Source: Halorubrum aquaticum (lineage in GTDB: Archaea; Halobacteriota; Halobacteria; Halobacteriales; Haloferacaceae). Taken from it: a stretch of 62,449 nt of DNA. The DNA is taken from contig NZ_FOPZ01000021.1 of assembly GCF_900113615.1 (NCBI RefSeq), positions 1 to 62,449 on the forward strand, given 5' to 3'. The notes under the pieces were generated by a model, which did no database searches, was not told where the DNA came from, and saw only the letters and a program-made list of their open reading frames with translations. The position numbers and the translations under genes are program-made. Shown in pieces: positions 12,184 through 20,008 of this stretch; the stretch's first letter is position 1, and the number at the start of each line of letters is the position of its first letter.

Positions 12184-12675
12184 TCACCACTCCCGGGCGT
12201 CCCGGTCCGGGCCGGGGTACTCGCCGCCGACGACCTCGGGGTAGAGCCGCTCGGGCGAGAACACGCTCGCGAACGCGCGCGGCTCGCGAACGCTCACCGA
12301 CATTCGGTCGTTGAGTGCCGCGGCCGCGCCCGGGCTCGTCAGCGCCGGATCGAGGCTGATCACCTGCATCGCGCCGCCGTGGTACGCCGACGCCAACGCC
12401 GGATGGTCGCCCTCCGGATGGGTGACCGGCTCGCGCCACGCCGCCACCCGATCGCGCCAGTCGCCGGCCAGCTCCGGGTCCGCGAGCGACGCCACGACCG
12501 CCTCGGCGTCGTCGAGGAGGGCGTCGCTGGCGACGAGCATCGTCCACGCGTGTTCCCGGAGGAAATCGAGCGCGTCGCGGGCGGGTCCGCCGACGAGCAG
12601 GTCCGCCGCCAGCACGTCGGCGTCGGCGACGACTCGGGCCGGGCTCGGTTCGGGGTCGACGCCGCTTCCGCTCAT
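12184..12675 (-). CDS. PIN-like domain protein (haloarchaeal)
   Basis: A 163-residue soluble protein. The N-terminal half has ARVVADADVLAADLL, like the first Asp of PIN-domain nucleases, followed by helices with DEAE-type acidic pairs (LLDDAEAVVASL) and HPEGDHPALASAYHGGAMQVISLDPAL, a late strand with Asp. These fit a PIN-like fold, but catalytic residues are not fully assignable. Its ATG overlaps the stop of a 35-codon gene upstream (ATGA), so the two are co-translated. Confidence 0.7.
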   Translation of the reverse strand: MSGSGVDPEPSPARVVADADVLAADLLVGGPARDALDFLREHAWTMLVASDALLDDAEAVVASLADPELAGDWRDRVAAWREPVTHPEGDHPALASAYHGGAMQVISLDPALTSPGAAAALNDRMSVSVREPRAFASVFSPERLYPEVVGGEYPGPDRDAREW

Positions 12676-12779
12676 CGCTCCTCGCCCCGCTCGCCGCGCC
12701 GTTCCGCGAGCGCCCGCGAGACCGCCTCCTCGTCGACGTCGTAGTCGGCCGCGCGCTCGAACAGGTCTCCGAAGGTCAT
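12672..12779 (-). CDS. Small 35-residue protein paired with the PIN-like protein
   Basis: MTFGDLFERAADYDVDEEAV, then an Arg/Glu-rich tail; 35 residues, predicted helical. The 4-nt ATGA overlap with the PIN-like gene argues that it is real and co-expressed. I do not recognise a family. A small antitoxin-like or structural partner of the PIN-like protein is possible but is only an inference from position. Confidence 0.55.
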   Translation of the reverse strand: MTFGDLFERAADYDVDEEAVSRALAERRGERGEER

Positions 12780-13065
12780 ACGCGGACCGTCGCCCGCCGC
12801 GCCTATCGGCTTTCCGGACACGACGCGTCGCCCCGACCGGCCCGCCGCCCGCGGCGTGGGACGCCCGTCAGACGGCGGGCACACGTCTGACGCGGATATA
12901 AGTCGGTCCAGTCGGTCGATCTCGACAGGCGCGTCGCTCCGATCGACCTCGGAGTGGAGTGCCGATTCCCCCGGTTTTCCGTGGCGGCGTGACGGACGGT
13001 TTCGCTGCCGACAGTCATGCGTACACGTACCAAACAACGATGTAGGTGGACCTCGTACTCGGCGT

Positions 13066-13485
13066 ATGGCCGGATCATCGTCAACCGCCGACGGCGCGGG
13101 TCGCACCGATTCGCTGGCTTCGACGCACTGGGTCGGCGTCGCCGCCGCGGCGGTGAGCGCGCTCGTCCACCTCGTCTTGGGGGTCGGGTTCCTCGGCGAC
13201 TTCCTCGAGACCGGGCTCACCGTCTCGCTGGCGATGGGCGTCGCCTTCCTCGTCGCCTCCGCCGGGTTCCTGCTGGGCGTCTGGTTCGTCGTCACCGACC
13301 GGTTCCGCCCGACGGTCTACCTCCTCGGGATCCCCTTCACCGCCGGGCAGATCGTCTTCTGGTACGCCCTCAACAGCCCCGGCCTTCCCGCACCGCCGGG
13401 GATCTCCCCGATCTCGGCGGCCGACAAACTCGCCCAGGTCGTCCTGATCGCGGTGCTCGTGGTCCTGTACCGGCAGGAATCGTAG
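13066..13485 (+). CDS. Four-helix membrane protein, haloarchaeal, unknown function
   Basis: 139 residues with four hydrophobic helices (about 25-45, 52-75, 83-105 and 118-135) and an N-terminal Ser/Thr/Gly-rich cytoplasmic leader. No catalytic motif is visible. The ATG at 13066 places the leader before helix 1; longer in-frame extensions would read into the intergenic region. Conserved short membrane proteins like this are frequent in haloarchaea and uncharacterised. Confidence 0.7.
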   Translation: MAGSSSTADGAGRTDSLASTHWVGVAAAAVSALVHLVLGVGFLGDFLETGLTVSLAMGVAFLVASAGFLLGVWFVVTDRFRPTVYLLGIPFTAGQIVFWYALNSPGLPAPPGISPISAADKLAQVVLIAVLVVLYRQES

Positions 13486-13510
13486 CCGGGACGTCGTCAC
13501 GCGATCGCGC

Positions 13511-14260
13511 CTACAGGCGTCCGCTGACGACGAGCCAGTCGCGCACGAAGGAGACGACGACCGGCACCGTGACGGCGGCCGCCAGCAGCCGCGAGGCCCC
13601 CGCGTCCGGCACCGGCGACAGCGCGAGCCACGTCGCGAGCATCGTCGCCGCGCCGATCGGTCGACGGAGCCGGCTCGGTCGCAGGTCGTGGGTCGGGAGC
13701 CCTCGCCGCCGCCGGCGGCGGAGCCCGTAGGCGAAGAGCGGCCGGGCGAGTCCGACCGCGAGGAACGCGAGCGGGGCCGCGCCGGCGACGACGGCGGCCG
13801 TCGCGCCCACGAGGACCGTCGCGCCGTCGACCTCGACGTCGAGCTCCGCGCCGAGTTCGGTCACCGCGTCGGTCGCGCGCGCGACCGCGCCGTCGACCGC
13901 GTCGCCGCCGGCGGCGACCGCGAACAGCCCGCCGGCGAGCCACTCGCTCCCGCCCGCACTCGGGTCGACGACCAGATACGCGCCGAGGAGCGCGAGCGCC
14001 GACGCGCGGAGCGTCGTCAGGGCGGTCGCGGCCGTCACCGGCTCCCTGCCGGCCGCCTCCCGGGAACGACCGGCCGCGACCCGGATCGCCGCGATCGCGA
14101 CCGTCCCGCCGAGCGCGACGCCGCCGAGCGCGGTTCCCGGAAGTCCGACCGCGAGCAGCCCCGCCGCGCCGAATCCGGTCGGGACCACCCACAGCGTGAC
14201 GAGCGGGACCCATCCGCCGTCGATCGGAAGCCGGCGAACGACGCGGTCCGTCGGGGCCAT
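13511..14260 (-). CDS. CDP-alcohol phosphatidyltransferase family enzyme
   Basis: 249 residues with several membrane helices. The full CDP-alcohol motif is present: Asp120, Asp123-Gly124, Ala127-Arg128, Gly137, Asp141 and Asp145, matching DxxDGxxARx8Gx3Dx3D. Such enzymes transfer a phosphatidyl (here archaetidyl) group from a CDP-lipid to an alcohol headgroup in the membrane. Headgroup specificity cannot be assigned. It follows the FAD oxidoreductase gene on the same strand. Start at ATG 14260; a GTG three codons upstream is an alternative. Confidence 0.87.
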   Translation of the reverse strand: MAPTDRVVRRLPIDGGWVPLVTLWVVPTGFGAAGLLAVGLPGTALGGVALGGTVAIAAIRVAAGRSREAAGREPVTAATALTTLRASALALLGAYLVVDPSAGGSEWLAGGLFAVAAGGDAVDGAVARATDAVTELGAELDVEVDGATVLVGATAAVVAGAAPLAFLAVGLARPLFAYGLRRRRRRGLPTHDLRPSRLRRPIGAATMLATWLALSPVPDAGASRLLAAAVTVPVVVSFVRDWLVVSGRL

Positions 14261-14334
14261 CGTGTTCACCAGGGGGCGGTCGCGAAAACCACTTTCGACG
14301 ATCGGAAGCCCCGCCGCCCGATCCCCGGCGAGGG

Positions 14335-15441
14335 TCACGCGAACCGGCCTGGCGACAGGTACGCCGCGATCTCCGGGTCGACGGTCTCGCCTGCGATCCG
14401 CTTCGCGAGGAACTCGCCGACCGCGGGCGCGAGCGTGACGCCGAGCCCGTTCATGCCCACGGCGACGTAGAAGTCGTCCACCTCGGTCTCGCCGACGACC
14501 GGGACGCCGTCGGGCGTGAGCGTCCGAACGCCGACCCAGTCGGTGACGACCTCGGCCCCCTCGAGCCGCGGGATCGCCGCCTCGATCCGTTCGCCGATCT
14601 CGAGGTAGAAGTCGTGACCGACCGAACGAGCGTCGGTCGGGTCGAGGCGTCCGGCGTCCCCGTAGCTCGCGCCGAAGCTCCCGCCGAACGCCTGGTTTCG
14701 CCCCTCGCCGCGGACGTAGAGGCCGTCGCCGAACTGGACGAAGGGGAGCGAGAATGGGTCGTCCTTCCCGAGCACGACGACCGGTCCACGGTTGTGCCGG
14801 AACGGCAGCGAGACGCCCGCCGTGTCGTTCACGGTCGGGGCCCACGGTCCGGCCGCGTTCACCACGGCGGCGGCGGGTCGCGTACCGTCCGCGGTCTCGA
14901 CGCCGACGACCGACCCGTCCTCGACGCGGACGTCCGTCACCGCCGTCCCGGTCTCGATCGTGACGCCGGCGTCGGCCGCCTCGCCGGCGTGGTACTGGAC
15001 GATCTCCGCGGGGTCGAGGTAGCCGTCGTTCGGCGTCCACATCGCCCCGGCGACCGCGTCGGGGTCGAGCCCGTGGTCGGCGAGTTCGGCCGGATCGAGG
15101 ACGGACGCCTCGACGCCGAACTCCGAGAGCGTCTCCGCGGCCTCGCGGATCCCGGCCAACTCCCGGTCGGTTCGGGCGACTTCGAGCGTCCCGATCCGCT
15201 CGAAGTCGAAGGTGCCGTCCTCGACGAGCGGCTCGTAGTGATCCCACGCGCGCTCGCGAAGCTCGTGGCTCAGCCGGTCCGGGCTCGACTGGTGGCGGAC
15301 GAAGATCGCGACGGAGTCGGCGGTGGTCCCGGAGCCGAGCGCGTCGCGCTCGTAGAGCACGACGGGTCGGGGGTGATCGCGCAGGCGATACGCGAGGTCG
15401 ACGCCGACGATGCCCCCGCCCACGATGACGATCGGGTCCAT
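14335..15441 (-). CDS. FAD-dependent oxidoreductase, DAO (D-amino acid/glycine oxidase-like) family
   Basis: 368 residues. The N-terminal dinucleotide-binding motif VIVGGGIVGVDLAYRL (5-20) binds FAD; ADSVAIFVRHQSS and VVNAAGPWA are DAO-family landmarks, and RTLTPDGVPVVGETEVDDFYVAVGMNGLG near the C-terminus closes the FAD site. Relatives oxidise amino acids such as glycine, sarcosine or D-amino acids; the substrate is not readable. Start at ATG 15441, immediately before the Rossmann strand. Confidence 0.9.
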   Translation of the reverse strand: MDPIVIVGGGIVGVDLAYRLRDHPRPVVLYERDALGSGTTADSVAIFVRHQSSPDRLSHELRERAWDHYEPLVEDGTFDFERIGTLEVARTDRELAGIREAAETLSEFGVEASVLDPAELADHGLDPDAVAGAMWTPNDGYLDPAEIVQYHAGEAADAGVTIETGTAVTDVRVEDGSVVGVETADGTRPAAAVVNAAGPWAPTVNDTAGVSLPFRHNRGPVVVLGKDDPFSLPFVQFGDGLYVRGEGRNQAFGGSFGASYGDAGRLDPTDARSVGHDFYLEIGERIEAAIPRLEGAEVVTDWVGVRTLTPDGVPVVGETEVDDFYVAVGMNGLGVTLAPAVGEFLAKRIAGETVDPEIAAYLSPGRFA

Positions 15442-15499
15442 TACGGTCACGATCCGCGCAATCAGATAAAAACTCCGCGTTCGGTGTGGGGGCGTCGGC

Positions 15500-16040
15500 G
15501 GTCGCTTGGTTACTCGAGGAAGGCATCGAACGATCGTTGCGGTGGCGTCGCCGGCGCTTTGCGCTGGCTGCCAGAGGCGCGTAGCGCCTCGCTGTCGCCG
15601 GCGCTTTGCGCCGGCTTCAAGCGAGAGCGGCGCTCTCGCCCTGCGCCGGTGAGCGCCCGGAGGGCGCGAACCGCCCGCGAGGGACGCCACGAGTGCTTGA
15701 AAAGCGCGAGTGGCGAGGCTGGGGAGGCGTGAGGTGCGGGGCTGTGCGGGGTGGGACTCAAAGGGGCAGTCGCGAGGACGAAGACGCGCGACGTAAGTAG
15801 CGAGGGACCTTCGGTCCCTCGGACAGCCGGCGGCTCCGCCGCCGGCGAGACCGCAGGAACGAGCAACGCGAGTGACGAGGACCGCAACGAGCGCATCGAG
15901 TCCTCGCGACTGGGGCTTTGGCGGTGTTCACCGCAGTCGTCCGTTTCACTTCGTACAGCCGAGCGGCTGGGGCTTTGGAGACGCTCATCACGTCGGCACC
16001 GATCCGGCAGCCGCCGAACCGATCTCGTGGGAGGGCCGTG
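15500..16040 (-). repeat. Dispersed intergenic repeat, copy A, with attached hairpin cluster
   Basis: This 685-bp gap (15442-16126) has no credible gene; its ORFs are low-complexity. Read on the minus strand it holds the boxes shared with copies at 16.6, 36.1 and 47.1 kb: CAAAGCCCCAG (twice, around 15911 and 15968), CCCCTTTGAGTCCCACC and CACCTCACGCCTCCCCAGCC. Hairpin 1 spans 15686-15714 (stem GCCAC/GTGGC) and hairpin 2 15647-15673 (CGGT/ACCG). Further perfect hairpins fill 15541-15640 and 15800-15846, such as GAGGGACC-ttc-GGTCCCTC. The 15541-15640 cluster recurs inverted at 27961-28075. Confidence 0.85.
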
Positions 16041-16126
16041 CCCGGGTTCCTTTCGTGATTCCGCCCGTGCGACCGACGTCCGATCGTCGGGGACACGCTT
16101 TTGATCGCTCGGTCCGTGGTGATCCC

Positions 16127-16510
16127 GTGTACACGGTTCGCGTCTCCCGGCGGTTCGTCGCCCAGCACTTCCTGACCGTGCCGGACGCCGGCCCGGAGAA
16201 CGACCTCCACTCCCACCGCTTCGAGGTCGAAGTCGAGGTGGCCGGCCCCGAGTTGAACGAGCACGACTACCTCGTCGACATCGACGACCTCGCCGGACGG
16301 ATCGACGACCTCGTCGACGAGTACGCGGACTCGACGCTCAACGACCGTCCCCGGTTCGAGGGGTACAACCCGAGCGTCGAGCGGTTCGCCCGCGTCTTCT
16401 GTGACCGGCTGCTTGCGGGGATCGAGACGGACGGGATCGAGACGGCGATCGTCACCATGTGGGAGGACGAGACCGCGGCCGCGAGCTACGAGACGACCGT
16501 CGGGGAGTAG
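16127..16510 (+). CDS. 6-pyruvoyl-tetrahydropterin synthase/QueD-family protein with Glu in the catalytic Cys position
   Basis: 127 residues. His14 (FVAQHF) and His28/His30 (LHSH) are the three zinc ligands of the T-fold PTPS family. The Cys normally four residues before the HxH pair is replaced by Glu24 (ENDLHSH), as described for PTPS-III enzymes of folate synthesis, and the usual HGH is HSH. The protein probably acts on 7,8-dihydroneopterin triphosphate or a related pterin, but QueD activity is doubtful. GTG at 16127 is the likely start, with a TTTTGA box about 27 bp upstream. Repeat copies A and B flank it in opposite orientation; the next gene rightward, on the minus strand, is a dehydrogenase. 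Confidence 0.82.
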   Translation: MYTVRVSRRFVAQHFLTVPDAGPENDLHSHRFEVEVEVAGPELNEHDYLVDIDDLAGRIDDLVDEYADSTLNDRPRFEGYNPSVERFARVFCDRLLAGIETDGIETAIVTMWEDETAAASYETTVGE

Positions 16511-16554
16511 ACCGGTCGGCACGAGATCGATACGGAATTCCCGATGGTGCGTAG

Positions 16555-16850
16555 TTGTTGGCTCGGTGTACATCATCAAAGCCCCAGCCGCGAGGAGCCC
16601 GTACGCTCGTTGCGCTCCTCACTCGATCGCTCACTTCGTTCGCTTCCTCGTTGCGGTGCTTGCGTCGCCTACGGGCTTCTCGCGGCTTCCCCTTTGTGTC
16701 CCACCCCGCACCGCCCCGCCCCGCCCCGCCCAGCACCTCACGCCTCCCCAGCCTCGCGGCTCGCGCTCTTCGAGCGCTCACCGCGTCCCTCGCGGGCGGT
16801 TCGCGCCCTCCGGGCGTTCACCGGCGCGCCACGACTCACAAACCGGGAGT
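16555..16850 (+). repeat. Dispersed intergenic repeat, copy B
   Basis: Fills the 379-bp gap between the PTPS-like gene and the dehydrogenase; no credible gene is present. Boxes in order: CAAAGCCCCAGCCGCGAGG, TTGCGGTGCTTGCGTCG, CACCTCACGCCTCCCCAGCC. Hairpin 1 is 16755-16785 (CGCGG/CCGCG with inner GCTC/GAGC around TTC). Hairpin 2 is 16797-16823 (CGGT/ACCG around a GCGCCC/GGGCG stem). A C-rich simple run (CCGCCCCG repeats) lies around 16705-16732. Confidence 0.85.
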
Positions 16851-16889
16851 CGCGGTCGCGGAAATCCGGGAGTTCCTTCGCGATCCCGG

Positions 16890-17897
16890 TCAGTACGTCA
16901 ACAGGACGCCGACCGCCTCGTCAGGGCGCTCCTCGAGCAGTTCGTAGGCGTCGCCGGCGTCCGCGAGCGGGATCCGGTGGGTGAGTATCGGGTCGAGGTC
17001 GAGCCGCGCAAGCCGGTCCCAGGCGACCTCCCGGCGGCGATCGAGCGACCAGCGGCCCCGGAGCGCCGGCTCGATCGTCGACACCTGGCTGCTCTCGACG
17101 GCGATCCGGCCGCGGTGGAAGCTCCGCCCGAGGTCGAGCTCGGCGGGTTTCGTCCCGTACCACGAGCCGACGAGGACCCGACCGTCGTACCCGGTGGCCG
17201 AGATCGCGTCGTCGAGGGCGGCCGGCGCGCCGCTCAACTCGTAGGTGAGATCCCGCCCCGGCGGGTCGCCCTCGCGGAGGCGGTCGACCGCGTTCGCACC
17301 CGGCGGAAGGCTCAGGTCCGCGCCGAGCCGCTCGGAACGCTCCCGGCGGGCGGAACAGGCGTCGACGGTCACGAGCTCCGAGAGCGGCGCGTCGGCGAGC
17401 AGCGCCGTGGTCGCGAGTCCAACCATCCCCTGGCCGAACACGCCGACGCGCTCGCCGATCCGGGGATTCCCGTCCATGAGGAAGTTGACCGCGGTCTCCA
17501 CGGTCGGGAACAGCGCGGCCTGCGCGTCGGTGATCCCCTCGGGAACGGGATGGAGCTCCTCCGGTGACGCCGTGAACGCGCTCGCGTGCGGCTCGAACGC
17601 GAACGCCCGACGCCCGAGCCAGTCGGGGTCGACCTCGTCGCCGACCGCGTCGACCTCGCCGACGGCGGCGTAGCCGTACGACAGCGGGAACGAGAGGTCG
17701 CCGTCGAGCGACTCCAGCGTCGGGTCGGCCGGGAGGTCTGTCGGCGCCTCGCCGCGGTAGACGAGCCGCTCCGTCCCGGAACTGATCGCCGAGACGGTCG
17801 TCCGCACGCGGACCTCGTCGCCCGCGGGGGTCGGCTCCGGCATCGACTCGACCTCGACCGTCCGCGGTCCGGTGAACCGGAGTCGACGCGCGGTCAT
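16890..17897 (-). CDS. Medium-chain dehydrogenase/reductase, BchC-like, lacking the catalytic zinc Cys
   Basis: 335 residues with the GroES-like N-terminal and Rossmann domains of the MDR superfamily. VGVFGQGMVGLATTALLA near residue 165 is the nucleotide-binding motif. Where alcohol dehydrogenases have a zinc-binding CGTD, this protein has AISSGTERLVYRGE, the pattern of BchC-type MDR proteins, so classical zinc catalysis is unlikely. Haloarchaea make no bacteriochlorophyll, so another small-molecule oxidation or reduction is expected. Its gene neighbours the PTPS-like gene across repeat B, suggesting but not proving pterin or nucleoside chemistry. Confidence 0.82.
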   Translation of the reverse strand: MTARRLRFTGPRTVEVESMPEPTPAGDEVRVRTTVSAISSGTERLVYRGEAPTDLPADPTLESLDGDLSFPLSYGYAAVGEVDAVGDEVDPDWLGRRAFAFEPHASAFTASPEELHPVPEGITDAQAALFPTVETAVNFLMDGNPRIGERVGVFGQGMVGLATTALLADAPLSELVTVDACSARRERSERLGADLSLPPGANAVDRLREGDPPGRDLTYELSGAPAALDDAISATGYDGRVLVGSWYGTKPAELDLGRSFHRGRIAVESSQVSTIEPALRGRWSLDRRREVAWDRLARLDLDPILTHRIPLADAGDAYELLEERPDEAVGVLLTY

Positions 17898-18004
17898 CGC
17901 CGGACCCGATCCCGAAAGTCGGGTTCCGTTCGACCGATCGTCGGCCTTCGAGGTCGCTCCGGCCGCGCGAGCGGACGGGGTGATGTGTACATATATCGAG
18001 TGAG

Positions 18005-18017
18005 GGTGTGACACACC
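18005..18017. promoter_or_regulatory. 13-bp perfect palindrome, candidate operator
   Basis: GGTGTG-A-CACACC lies in the gap between the dehydrogenase start (17897) and the downstream end of the dipeptide operon. An AT-rich stretch (ATATAT, 17993-17998) adjoins it and could be the dehydrogenase promoter, giving about a 95-nt leader. No regulator is identified. Confidence 0.4.
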
Positions 18018-18121
18018 TAAACGTTGGCCGCGGCGATCGGAGTTCCCGGAGCCGACGCCGGGGCCGCAACCTGACCGGGAACCCGTCCCCGAACTCGGAG
18101 GTCGGTCCGTTCCCTTCCGAC

Positions 18122-18667
18122 TCACTCCACGATTCGAACCGTCGTCTCCGCAGTCAGCCCCTTCCCTTCCGCGTTCGCGACGTTCACCGCCGCCCCGATG
18201 ACGTGTGTGCCGGGCTCGGGCGGCGCCCACTCCGAGTCGGTCACCCGGAACAGCCCGTTCCATCGCCTGCGGAAGCGCTTGCGCTCGCCTCGGTCGAACG
18301 CGAACCGCCCCGGCTCGTCGGGCGGGTCGCGGAGCGAAACGGTCGCGGCCGCGGCCTCGACGTCGCCGTCGACGGTCCAGATCCACGGGAGGGGCGACGC
18401 GGTCCGGATCGACACTGGGAACGGGACCCGGTTGCGGAAGGTGACGGTGAACTGGACCGCCTCGCCGACCGCGTACTCTCGCCGCGGCGTCTCCACGTCG
18501 ACCGAGACGAAACGGCGACGCAACGCGTGCGGAACGAGACGGTCGCTGAGTGCCGCGGCGGGAACCGAGCGGAGCGCCCCGATCCGCCCCTCGTCGTCCC
18601 GCTCGGCCGGAGCGTGCGGATCGTCGTCGTCGCGGCCGAGCGCGTCCGACTCGTAGATCCGTCGCAT
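18122..18667 (-). CDS. Haloarchaeal protein with BsuPI/Ig-like beta-sandwich, last gene of the dipeptide operon
   Basis: 181 residues. The N-terminal 45 residues are charged. The rest (VDVETPRREYAVGEAVQFTV, FRNRVPFPVSIRTASPLPW, GTHVIGAAVNVANAEGKG) alternates beta strands like the BsuPI/Ig-like domains that act as ligand-binding or structural modules. There is no signal peptide or membrane helix. The start is 24 bp after the DppF-type stop on the same strand, so it is probably transcribed with the transporter. Role unknown. Confidence 0.7.
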   Translation of the reverse strand: MRRIYESDALGRDDDDPHAPAERDDEGRIGALRSVPAAALSDRLVPHALRRRFVSVDVETPRREYAVGEAVQFTVTFRNRVPFPVSIRTASPLPWIWTVDGDVEAAAATVSLRDPPDEPGRFAFDRGERKRFRRRWNGLFRVTDSEWAPPEPGTHVIGAAVNVANAEGKGLTAETTVRIVE

Positions 18668-18691
18668 CGGGAGGGGTTGGACGCGGGGGAA

Positions 18692-20008
18692 CTAAACGGA
18701 TCCGTCCGCGAACGTTCCGGCCTCCTCGTCGAATCCGTCGTCGTACCGCAGACAGGCGATCCCGTGGTCCCCGCCGAGCTCGTACTCCGGCGGGCGGTGG
18801 CGCTCGCACGGCGAGGTGAACGCCGAGTCGAGCAGCGCCGCGGCCGCGCCGATCCCCTCGTCGTGAAGCGCGTCGATCGCCTCGCCGAGCGCCTCCTCCG
18901 CGGCGGCGTCCGGGAGCGTGTCCGGGAGGTCGAACTCCTCGCGAACCAGCCCGTCGAACGTCTCCCGCGGCGCCTCCGTCGGGTCGGGTCGGGCCGCGGT
19001 CAGGGACGCCGCGTCGTCGGCTTCCGCCGCCCGGAGCGTCAGGTCCATCACGGTCCGCCAGGTCTCCGGCCGGAGGTCGTAGTCGGCGTCGGGAATGACC
19101 CGCGGACAGCGGGTGTGGAACCGACAGCCGGAGGGGGGATCTATCGGGGACGGGACGGTTCCGTCGAGGCGGATCCCGTCGCCCTCCCACAGCGGATCGG
19201 GTTCGGGGATCGCCGAGAGCAGCGCCTCGGTGTACGGGTGATACGGCGGGTCGAACACCGCCTCCGTCGGCCCCCGCTCGACGAACTCCCCGAGGTACAT
19301 CACCGCGACCCGGTCGGAGACGTGTTCGATCACGCGCAGGTCGTGTGCGATGAACACGTACGAGAGACCGAACTCCGCCTGGAGGTCGGCGAGCAGGTTG
19401 AGGACCTGCGCCTGGACGCTGGCGTCGAGCGCGCTCACCGGCTCGTCACAGACGATCACCTCGGGGTCGACCGCGAGCGCGCGGGCGATCCCGAGCCGCT
19501 GACGCTGTCCGCCGGAGAACTCGTGTGGATAGCGGTTCGCGTGGCTCGGGCTCAACCCGACCGTCTCCAACAGCTCGCGGACCCGATCCTCGCGTTCCGC
19601 GCCCGTGGCGAGCCCGTGGACGTCGAGCGGCTCGCCGACGACGTCGCCGGCGGTGAGGCGGGGATCCAGACTCGAGTGCGGGTCCTGAAACACGTACTGG
19701 AGGTCCCTCCGGCGGTCGCGAAGCTCGGCGCTCGACAGCGCCGTCAGGTCCTCGCCCCGGTGATACACCGACCCCGCCGTCGGCTCGATCAGCCGGAGCA
19801 CGCTCCGGGCGAGCGTCGTCTTCCCGCAGCCGGACTCGCCGACGATCCCGAGCGTCTCGCCCTCCCGAAGCTCGAGGCTTACGCCGTCGACCGCCTTCAC
19901 CCGTCGCGACCGACCGAGCAGCCGGTCGAGGAACCCGTCGGTCGAGTCGTAGTGCGCTTTCAGTCCCTCGACGCGGAGGACCGGTTCGCCGGCGCCGTCG
20001 TCACTCAT
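18692..20008 (-). CDS. dppF: Dipeptide/oligopeptide ABC transporter ATPase, DppF/OppF type
   Basis: 438 residues; cytoplasmic ATPase powering peptide (or similar solute) import. Walker [11 protein letters not shown]-loop [13 protein letters not shown], signature [15 protein letters not shown], Walker [13 protein letters not shown] and H-loop [11 protein letters not shown] are intact. The C-terminal oligopeptide domain starts [11 protein letters not shown], but its last Cys pair (SPCERH...GIACLRY) is displaced by about 100 residues of acidic helical insertion, making the protein longer than the usual roughly 330. Its ATG overlaps the preceding ATPase stop by 8 nt. Confidence 0.93.
   Translation of the reverse strand: MSDDGAGEPVLRVEGLKAHYDSTDGFLDRLLGRSRRVKAVDGVSLELREGETLGIVGESGCGKTTLARSVLRLIEPTAGSVYHRGEDLTALSSAELRDRRRDLQYVFQDPHSSLDPRLTAGDVVGEPLDVHGLATGAEREDRVRELLETVGLSPSHANRYPHEFSGGQRQRLGIARALAVDPEVIVCDEPVSALDASVQAQVLNLLADLQAEFGLSYVFIAHDLRVIEHVSDRVAVMYLGEFVERGPTEAVFDPPYHPYTEALLSAIPEPDPLWEGDGIRLDGTVPSPIDPPSGCRFHTRCPRVIPDADYDLRPETWRTVMDLTLRAAEADDAASLTAARPDPTEAPRETFDGLVREEFDLPDTLPDAAAEEALGEAIDALHDEGIGAAAALLDSAFTSPCERHRPPEYELGGDHGIACLRYDDGFDEEAGTFADGSV

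Noticed and set aside
15600-16104. ORFs inside repeat copy A sharing WGFGGVHR-type peptides with copies B and D
   Set aside because: Differences between copies are mostly non-synonymous in that frame, so DNA/RNA, not protein, is conserved.
16401-17567. Large plus-strand ORFs across the repeat and dehydrogenase
   Set aside because: Arg/Pro/Ser-rich shadows of the minus-strand dehydrogenase and of repeat B; no family resemblance.
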